A stretch of DNA of 18,811 nucleotides from JBGFRR01 sp041695045 (GTDB taxonomy: Bacteria; Bacteroidota; Ignavibacteria; UBA10030): assembly GCA_041695045.1 (NCBI GenBank), contig JBGFRR010000035.1, positions 1 through 18,811 of the forward strand. The letters are read 5' to 3'. A program made the translations under genes and the position numbers. Shown piece after piece: positions 13,693 to 18,811 of the stretch (its first letter is position 1; each line of letters begins with the position of its first letter). The notes beneath the pieces are model-generated. The model worked only from the letters and a program-made list of their open reading frames with translations, searched no databases and was not told where the DNA came from.

Positions 13693-14904
13693 TCAACGTT
13701 GCTTCAGGAGCCACCACTCCGGGTCTTGTTTCTCGCGGTCTTTCCAGATCTCGAAGTGCAGAATGGCGCCGGCAAGTGAATCCCCACTGCGAGCGATGAC
13801 CTGCCCTTCGTTCACTTTTTGAGACTCAACGACCGCAATATCCGAGAGATGAGCGTACACCGTGCGGTAACCGCCGTAGTGATTGAGGATGAGCACGTTC
13901 CCGAAGCCGGGAATGAATGATAACACGGCAACCTCCCCGTCGGCAACAGCGACGACGTCCGTTCCGGCCGGAACCGAGATATCGATGCCGGTATTCTGCG
14001 TTACGGTTTTGAGCGTCGGATGAACCTGCTGGCCAAACCGGGAAGCGATAGCACTACTGGGAACCGGCCAGCGAAGTTGCCCGCGCTTCTGGTCGAACGT
14101 CGTTGCTGGCTCGGGACGCGGCATCTCGCCTGCACGCGCTCGCGCACGGGCCTCTTCCGCTTCCCGCTCCTTGCGAATGCGCTCGCGCTCGACGAGGTCG
14201 GCAATGATTTTTTCCATCTCACGCGCAGCGGCAGTTCTGCGCGCAAGTTCCTTCTGGAACAATTGCCGGTCCGAGCGGACTTTCGAAAGAACCGTCTTCC
14301 GTCGGTCGGTCTTGCGTTTCAGCGATTGCTCCTCACGCGTCTTCTCGGCCAGTAACGCGCGTTCCGCGTTGAGCGCCGCCTGGAGCTGGACATTTTGTTC
14401 CTCGAGTGCCGTCTTCCGCTCGACAATGCCCTGAAGGTCGCGCGCCCGCTGGTCGGAAAAACGCTTCAGATACTCGATACGAATGAGAAGCTGGTTGATT
14501 GAGTTTGATGAAAAAAGGAGTTCGAGGTCGTACACGCGCCCGCTCTTGTACACCGAGCGGACGTAGTTTGCGTAATGCGACTTCAATTGCTCCAGCTGGA
14601 GATTGTACTGTTCGATGGATTCCTTCGCCTTCACAATCTCGGCCGTGATCGTCTTTTCTTGATCGCGCAGCTTACGGATGAGCTGGCGGATCAGATTGGC
14701 TTGCTTTTCTAAGTTGTCGAGATGCTCTAATGTCGAACGCTCCTGCTTCTCACTCTCCTTGATGCGTTTCTCGTAGGTTTGGATTTCATTCCGCAGGTGC
14801 TGGAGTTCTTGTGTGCGACGCGCGATGTCCTTGTCGGTTTGCGCGAATCCAAATGCCGTCGCAAACACAAGCACCGACGATATAATGAAACAGGTTCTTT
14901 TCAT
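13693..14904 (-). CDS. EnvC/NlpD-like murein hydrolase activator with degenerate LytM domain
   Basis: A 403-residue periplasmic protein: signal peptide (about 1-21), long coiled coil (about 25-255, rich in E, K, R, Q), and a C-terminal M23/LytM domain (about 275-395). In active LytM enzymes zinc is held by H-x-x-x-D and the second histidine of H-x-H. Here the first histidine is N304 (NTGID, with D308 kept), the YAHL histidine H352 is kept, and the H-x-H is I381-L-H383. Two key histidines are therefore lost, as in EnvC and NlpD, which activate amidases rather than cut peptidoglycan themselves. The gene overlaps the DUF4292 gene by four bases (14901-14904) and is the last of a three-gene operon. 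A role in activating a division amidase is inference. Confidence 0.88.
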   Translation of the reverse strand: MKRTCFIISSVLVFATAFGFAQTDKDIARRTQELQHLRNEIQTYEKRIKESEKQERSTLEHLDNLEKQANLIRQLIRKLRDQEKTITAEIVKAKESIEQYNLQLEQLKSHYANYVRSVYKSGRVYDLELLFSSNSINQLLIRIEYLKRFSDQRARDLQGIVERKTALEEQNVQLQAALNAERALLAEKTREEQSLKRKTDRRKTVLSKVRSDRQLFQKELARRTAAAREMEKIIADLVERERIRKEREAEEARARARAGEMPRPEPATTFDQKRGQLRWPVPSSAIASRFGQQVHPTLKTVTQNTGIDISVPAGTDVVAVADGEVAVLSFIPGFGNVLILNHYGGYRTVYAHLSDIAVVESQKVNEGQVIARSGDSLAGAILHFEIWKDREKQDPEWWLLKQR

Positions 14905-15671
14905 TGCAAGCGAATGGAAGCCGCCGATTCGGGAATGCGGATACGCAGCGGTTGAGCGTTCGCATTCAATGAGCGAGCAGAATAGGCGATTGTGAGCATT
15001 TGCCGCTCCGTGTGCCGAATGACACGGATGGTGGCGGGAAGGAACACGTTATCGATTCGTGTGAAGCTTTCGAATCGCCGTTCCAGCACGGCGCGCCCGT
15101 CGGCGTTGAAGTGCACCGTGCGCGCAATCATCAGCGTGAATGGGTCAACCCAGCACTGCTGCAATCCCTCGTCCGTCCTCACGATGAACGTATACTGTCC
15201 GTTGTCGAGAGCAGTCGTATCCGGAAGTGCGCCCACGACCGCCGCATCACCGATGAAGATACTCAACACATCATCGAAGGACAAGTCCATCCGGAGCGCT
15301 CGGTGGAGGTTCTCCGCGCTCGACGACCCACGGATAACCTGGTTCTGGAGAGCGTTGTAGAACAAAAACGACTCGCGCGTTAACACCCCGGTTCCTACTT
15401 CAATGCCAAATGGCCCCTCGATGCGGATCATCATGGTGTCCGGCTTTCGCAGATACAGAGAGAACGAGGCGGATTCGTTGATCTCCGGCGACTCGACGGT
15501 TAACCGTCCCGATCCCTGGAGTGCTTCAACACGCTCTGTGTTCGTGCGCACGGCTTCGAAAATCTCTTCCGCAGTCGCTTCTCCCCTCGCGCGCCCAAGC
15601 TCACTCGTTGGTGCGCAACCGACGCCGAGGGCAAGCACCATCGGCAGAATCACACCGCTCGTCTTCCTCAC
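14901..15671 (-). CDS. DUF4292 lipoprotein (LolA/LolB-like fold)
   Basis: A 256-residue lipoprotein: hydrophobic signal ending LGVGC with the lipidated cysteine at 19. The mature part begins with AEEIFEAVRTNTERVEALQGSG, where LQGSGRLTV and the later beta-rich segments resemble the opening of LolA/LolB-type lipoprotein carriers. The length and context fit DUF4292, a family common in Bacteroidota next to a TPR lipoprotein gene and an EnvC-like gene. Likely located in the outer-membrane or periplasmic compartment and possibly involved in lipoprotein or lipid handling; no direct function is known. It overlaps its neighbours by ATGA at both ends (15668-15671 and 14901-14904), so translation of all three genes is coupled. 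Confidence 0.8.
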   Translation of the reverse strand: MRKTSGVILPMVLALGVGCAPTSELGRARGEATAEEIFEAVRTNTERVEALQGSGRLTVESPEINESASFSLYLRKPDTMMIRIEGPFGIEVGTGVLTRESFLFYNALQNQVIRGSSSAENLHRALRMDLSFDDVLSIFIGDAAVVGALPDTTALDNGQYTFIVRTDEGLQQCWVDPFTLMIARTVHFNADGRAVLERRFESFTRIDNVFLPATIRVIRHTERQMLTIAYSARSLNANAQPLRIRIPESAASIRLQ

Positions 15672-17401
15672 AGCGAGCCTCTGAGAATTTTTGCCTTGAG
15701 GGAAGGGTTCTCGCTGTTCATCTTCAACGCTCGCTCCCAGAACTCCATCGCCTTTGCCTTGTTTCCTAGCTGGTAATAAATATCCCCCATATGCTCGTGT
15801 ACCGTCGCGCTCGCACGGCCCGTCGCTATGGCCTGAGCGATGTAGCGCTCGGCCTCCTCAAGATTCATCAGCTTATAATAAACCCAGCCGAGCGTGTCGA
15901 GGTATGACGCATTGTCGGGCTCAGCGGCGACGGCTTGCTTTGCCATCTCCAGCGCGCGCTCTAATTGAATGCCCCGCTCGGCAAGGCTGTAGCTGTAGTT
16001 GTTCAGGATGATGTGCGATGTCGAGTCGATGCGCAGCGCACGCTCGTAGAGCGAATCGGACTTTGCAAACTCTTCCATCCCGTCGTACGTCAACGCCAAC
16101 ATGCCGATGATGCTGATGTCGTTGGGATTGAGCTCGAACGCGCGTTCGAGCGCGGCCGCAGCGTGCTCAGACTGCTTGAGTTGACCATGCGCCAGTCCGG
16201 TCAAAAAGTGGACGCGCGCTTCCTTGGCGTGCAGCCGCATGGCGCGCTGCATCGTTTCAAGAACCTTCGTGTACTCGCCACGCTCGTACAGGAAATTCCC
16301 CACGAGGAGCCATGCATCGAGGTTCCATTCGGCTACAGCGATGACGCGCTCGAAGTGATAAAGTGCGGCGGAATCCTTCTGCTCCATTGCTGCAAGCGCC
16401 GCGAGGTGGAGATGCGCACGCCATTCGTTAGCATGCTTCTCCACGATCTCTTCGAAAATCGCCCGGGCCTTGGGGATGACGGTCGAGTCACGCTGTACCA
16501 TTCCCATTCCATAGTAGGCCATCCCCACACGCATCTTGACCTCGATATTCTCGCGATTCTGGGATTGCAACTTCTCAAACAGCTCAACGGCCCGCTCGTA
16601 GTCGTTGCGGTCGAGATATAAGTCGGCTAAGGTCGCGAGGGCCTCGGTGTCGTTCTCGTTCGCTTCCAACATAGCCTCCAACAACGCCACGGCCTCATCG
16701 AACTTTCCTGCAAGCCCGTACGTCTCCGCAAGCTGACGTTGGAGCGGACGGTTACCCGGGTCGAGTTCGAGCATCAACCGATATTTGTCTGCGGCTTCGG
16801 CGTGCCGGCCTAAGGTTCGATACAGCTCTGCCGCCTGAAGGAGGATATCCCAGTTATCGGGCTCCCGCAGAAGCAATCGTTTGTAGATTTCCAGTGCGCG
16901 GAGAGGCCGGCTGGATTGGTGAAGGCGAGCGAGATTGTACCATCCCTCGGTATAGAGCGAATCGATCGCAACGATGGTTTCGTACTCACGGATGGCGAGT
17001 TCGGGTTGGTACATGTTCATGTACATCGAGGCGAGATTCTCTCGGTAGGATATGTTTGTTGAGTCGCGCTGTACCGCTTCGCGCGCGGCTTGCGCTGCAA
17101 GAGGGTGTTTCCCGAGGGCGGCGTAACTCTTCGAAAGGGCGTAGTAGATGGCAGGTTGAGGGTCGAGAGCGAGCGCTTCTTGATACTCCAGAGCGGCCCG
17201 CGCATAGTCGCCTTTGCTCTCGAACAACGCCCCGTCGATGAAGCGTTGCATCGCGAGTTCCCGCTTCCGTTCTTGTTCCGGCGTCGGTTTTGGCGGCTCA
17301 AGGGATACTGCTCCATCCTTCTTGACGGTTGCACAGGATGACACAAGAAGCGTCACGACAACACAAAGAAGGAGGAATGAACGGCTCGTTTGTACACGCA
17401 T
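15668..17401 (-). CDS. TPR-repeat lipoprotein
   Basis: A 577-residue lipoprotein made almost wholly of tetratricopeptide repeats. The start ATG 17401 was chosen because it gives an immediate signal peptide with lipobox LVSSC (lipidated C23). The open frame could be extended to 17461, but the added residues run through a promoter-like sequence. After a short proline-rich spacer, around a dozen TPR units follow (for example GDYARAALEYQEALALDP, ELAIREYETIVAIDS). TPR arrays bind partner proteins, so this is probably a scaffold at the outer-membrane inner leaflet. It heads the operon with the DUF4292 and EnvC-like genes. Related long TPR proteins precede these genes in other Bacteroidota. Confidence 0.85.
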   Translation of the reverse strand: MRVQTSRSFLLLCVVVTLLVSSCATVKKDGAVSLEPPKPTPEQERKRELAMQRFIDGALFESKGDYARAALEYQEALALDPQPAIYYALSKSYAALGKHPLAAQAAREAVQRDSTNISYRENLASMYMNMYQPELAIREYETIVAIDSLYTEGWYNLARLHQSSRPLRALEIYKRLLLREPDNWDILLQAAELYRTLGRHAEAADKYRLMLELDPGNRPLQRQLAETYGLAGKFDEAVALLEAMLEANENDTEALATLADLYLDRNDYERAVELFEKLQSQNRENIEVKMRVGMAYYGMGMVQRDSTVIPKARAIFEEIVEKHANEWRAHLHLAALAAMEQKDSAALYHFERVIAVAEWNLDAWLLVGNFLYERGEYTKVLETMQRAMRLHAKEARVHFLTGLAHGQLKQSEHAAAALERAFELNPNDISIIGMLALTYDGMEEFAKSDSLYERALRIDSTSHIILNNYSYSLAERGIQLERALEMAKQAVAAEPDNASYLDTLGWVYYKLMNLEEAERYIAQAIATGRASATVHEHMGDIYYQLGNKAKAMEFWERALKMNSENPSLKAKILRGSL

Positions 17402-17410
17402 AACACACAA

Positions 17411-17439
17411 AATATATCGAACGCGTCCTTGAATAACAA
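17411..17439 (-). promoter_or_regulatory. Sigma70-like promoter of the envelope operon
   Basis: On the minus strand TTGTTA (17439-17434) and TATATT (17416-17411) are separated by 17 bases. Only nine bases lie between the -10 box and the ATG at 17401, so the transcript would be leaderless or nearly so, and no Shine-Dalgarno site is present. Confidence 0.6.
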
Positions 17440-17478
17440 GGCTAACGGTGTTGGACAGCACGTCGCAGGATTGCTGTC

Positions 17479-17507
17479 TTGACTTTCACTGCGGGTATTG
17501 ATACATT
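17479..17507 (+). promoter_or_regulatory. Sigma70-like promoter of the CpoB-like gene
   Basis: TTGACT (17479-17484) and TACATT (17502-17507) are separated by exactly 17 bases. The transcript would begin near 17514 and have a leader of about 42 bases containing a strong GGAGGG Shine-Dalgarno site (17542-17547). It diverges from the envelope-operon promoter. Confidence 0.6.
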
Positions 17508-17555
17508 GGCACACCACAATTCCGTTGTGAAGCCACATCGCGGAGGGTTTCTCTC

Positions 17556-18269
17556 ATGCATTCAGCAAACATTGTGCGACGGGGTTTTGTGCCGATACTG
17601 GTCTCGGCAGGTATGGTTTCTTCTTTTTTCGGCTGCGGCCCGAGCGAAGAATTGACACAGGCCAAGTCGAGAGTCATGCAGCTTGAACAGCAGGTCGAAG
17701 AACTGAAAAGCGAGAACACATCGCTGGCGCAGAAGAACATCAAACTCGATCAGGACAACAAAACGCTGCTCGCACGGATGGCAGACCTTGAGGAAAAGCT
17801 CATCGCCGAACGGGAGCGCGCCGAGAAGCTGATGGAAGCAACAAAGCCTCCAGCGCCGACAACGCTGCCAACGCCAAAACCGACTGTGCTGCCGGCGCCA
17901 ACAGGTTCGCGTGAAGCCTATGAAGCGGCGCTGCGCACCTTCAATGCAAAGAACTACGATGCAGCTATCCAACAACTTGAGGCGCTGATGCGAGGAGGGG
18001 TCGACCCCGACCTCGAAGACAACTGCCACTACTGGCTCGGCGAAGCCTACTTCGGCAAACGCAACTACCAGGAGGCGCTCCGTCATTTCGACATGGTGAT
18101 GGGTTTCAAGGGGTCGGATAAGATGGCCGATGCGCAGTTTATGATTGCGCAGTGCTATGAGCGGACGGGAGAAAAGGCCAAAGCGAAACAGGCGTATGAG
18201 GCTGTGGTGAAAGATTTCCCGACCAGCCCGCACGTCACGTTAGCCAAAGAACGGGCAGGGAAGCTGTAG
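17556..18269 (+). CDS. CpoB/YbgF-like coiled-coil TPR protein
   Basis: A 237-residue envelope protein. The signal peptide ends FFGC, a possible lipobox with C27, though the residue at -3 is phenylalanine rather than the usual leucine. Residues about 30-95 form a coiled coil (ELTQAKSRVMQLEQQVEEL). A proline-rich linker (96-118) follows, then TPR repeats (119-237) such as REAYEAALRTFNAKNYDAAI. This arrangement matches CpoB/YbgF, which in proteobacteria coordinates the Tol-Pal system with peptidoglycan synthesis. No tol or pal gene is seen here. ATG 17556 has GGAGGG eight bases upstream. It is divergent from the TPR lipoprotein operon, and the two may share control. Confidence 0.82.
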   Translation: MHSANIVRRGFVPILVSAGMVSSFFGCGPSEELTQAKSRVMQLEQQVEELKSENTSLAQKNIKLDQDNKTLLARMADLEEKLIAERERAEKLMEATKPPAPTTLPTPKPTVLPAPTGSREAYEAALRTFNAKNYDAAIQQLEALMRGGVDPDLEDNCHYWLGEAYFGKRNYQEALRHFDMVMGFKGSDKMADAQFMIAQCYERTGEKAKAKQAYEAVVKDFPTSPHVTLAKERAGKL

Positions 18270-18289
18270 GAAAGACAAGGTTGCATCAG

Positions 18290-18323
18290 AAAACGTTAGC
18301 TACCATTGCCCTAACAACGTTTT
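18290..18323 (+). terminator. Inverted repeat after the CpoB-like gene
   Basis: AAAACGTT (18290-18297) pairs with AACGTTTT (18316-18323), and GTTAG/CTAAC extends it with a three-base bulge. Twenty bases after the stop and ending in TTTTGG, it could be a terminator, or a control site for the small gene that starts at 18336. Confidence 0.35.
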
Positions 18324-18335
18324 GGTGTATTATTA

Positions 18336-18662
18336 ATGGATTCGACAACTATCTTGCTTTCTGGCGATGAAGGAACGCTCAAAATGTTATCAGAGGTTGC
18401 TCTCGTTGTTTTTACGGCGATACTTGCCTGGGCGACAATAAAATTGGCACAGCACACACATACACTATCGAAGCTTACCGAACGTCTTGTGAAGATTGAA
18501 ACATCTCTGGACGAACGAGATCGGCAAGAGAACAGGCGAAGGGATTTGAAGGCAGCCTTAGCTGCGGCTGAATCGATCCAGAAAATCCATCCAGGCGAGT
18601 TTGCGCAACACCTGAATAAACCAGCCGACTTGCCTTTGTCTGCAATGACAGAGAAAGGGTAG
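18336..18662 (+). CDS. Small single-pass membrane protein of unknown function
   Basis: I do not recognise this 108-residue protein. Residues about 16-36 (MLSEVALVVFTAILAWATIKLA) form one membrane helix, preceded by a short hydrophilic N terminus. A charged helical segment (about 38-85, LTERLVKIETSLDERDRQENRRRDL) probably lies in the cytoplasm. Its base use is AT-richer than the large genes. There is no obvious Shine-Dalgarno site before the ATG at 18336, and it lies in an AT-rich region at the window edge. It could be a real gene of narrow distribution or a chance frame. Confidence 0.5.
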   Translation: MDSTTILLSGDEGTLKMLSEVALVVFTAILAWATIKLAQHTHTLSKLTERLVKIETSLDERDRQENRRRDLKAALAAAESIQKIHPGEFAQHLNKPADLPLSAMTEKG

Positions 18663-18811
18663 TATACGGGCAACTGCAACTAACAGCAGGCACTACGACG
18701 CTCGCTTGTTGGTAATAAAAAACCTATTCTTAGTTGTGCTCGCTCCATTTGTTTTGCCGCGTTTTGGTATGCGCCCTTCGCCGCTGAAAATTCGTCTTTT
18801 GATAGCGGCTT
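18663..18811. other. AT-richer tail with inverted repeats, no gene seen
   Basis: Two inverted repeats are visible, CAACTAA/TTAGTTG (18677-18683 and 18730-18736) and GCCGCT/AGCGGC near the end of the window. A short direct repeat GCTCGCT occurs near 18700 and 18738. I could not assign any of them to a known site. Confidence 0.35.

Noticed and set aside
18660..18811. Integron attC site in the right tail
   Set aside because: TAAC-like and GTTG-like strings occur, but the paired core sites and spacing of an attC are not present and there is no integrase.
1..18811. CRISPR array, prophage, or defence island
   Set aside because: There are no regularly spaced direct repeats and no phage, nuclease, helicase or toxin families. 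Nearly all genes are housekeeping or envelope genes.

Overview
The window looks like a chromosomal segment of a free-living member of the Bacteroidota/Chlorobiota/Ignavibacteriota (FCB) group, GC-rich in its genes. This placement is an inference from four things: a lipoprotein TPR - DUF4292 - degenerate M23 peptidase cluster of the kind common in these phyla, a SAM-II-type riboswitch on metH, a Chromatium-type 2[4Fe-4S] ferredoxin, and an intergenic hairpin repeat of the GCTCC/GGAGC - GTCCC/GGGAC type. I saw no phage genes, transposase gene, integrase or CRISPR array.

Layout. Positions 1-472 are an AT-richer leader with no convincing gene. Next come a membrane-anchored lytic transglycosylase (TTG start) and a secreted PAP2 phosphatase, then a string of hairpins (1927-2082), then a cytoplasmic thioredoxin-fold protein with a DipZ-type C-terminal domain. 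A SAM-II riboswitch (3186-3258) and an intrinsic terminator (3281-3306) lie directly before metH (3307-6840). metH is followed by a DUF2283 protein and a phosphoglycerate mutase. A short DUF309 gene (7806-8047) is broken by a 61-bp palindromic element with perfect 13-bp terminal inverted repeats and a 4-bp flanking duplication; removing the element restores an open frame. A redox block follows: ferredoxin, metallo-beta-lactamase-fold hydrolase, Rieske protein, QueG, thioredoxin reductase, and then a small secreted Spy/CpxP-like protein. A bidirectional terminator separates this from the minus-strand genes.

On the minus strand, read from right to left, three genes with 4-bp ATGA overlaps make an envelope operon: a 577-aa TPR lipoprotein, a DUF4292 lipoprotein, and an EnvC-like LytM protein that has lost two metal or catalytic histidines. 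A tRNA-Pro(UGG) gene follows with its own likely terminator, then a single-domain response regulator overlapping a metallo-beta-lactamase-fold gene by 4 bp. Divergent from the TPR lipoprotein is a CpoB/YbgF-like coiled-coil TPR lipoprotein with a clear promoter and Shine-Dalgarno site, then a small one-helix membrane protein of unknown role.

How the genes work together. Two enzymes use cobalamin (MetH and QueG). The methionine/SAM branch is controlled by the riboswitch. QueG needs low-potential electrons, and ferredoxin, a Rieske protein and TrxB are its neighbours. Several other genes act on peptidoglycan or the outer envelope. The most unusual items are the minimal palindromic element in the DUF309 gene, the SAM-II aptamer with an inserted hairpin and a terminator whose U-run touches the start codon, and promoters that would give nearly leaderless transcripts.
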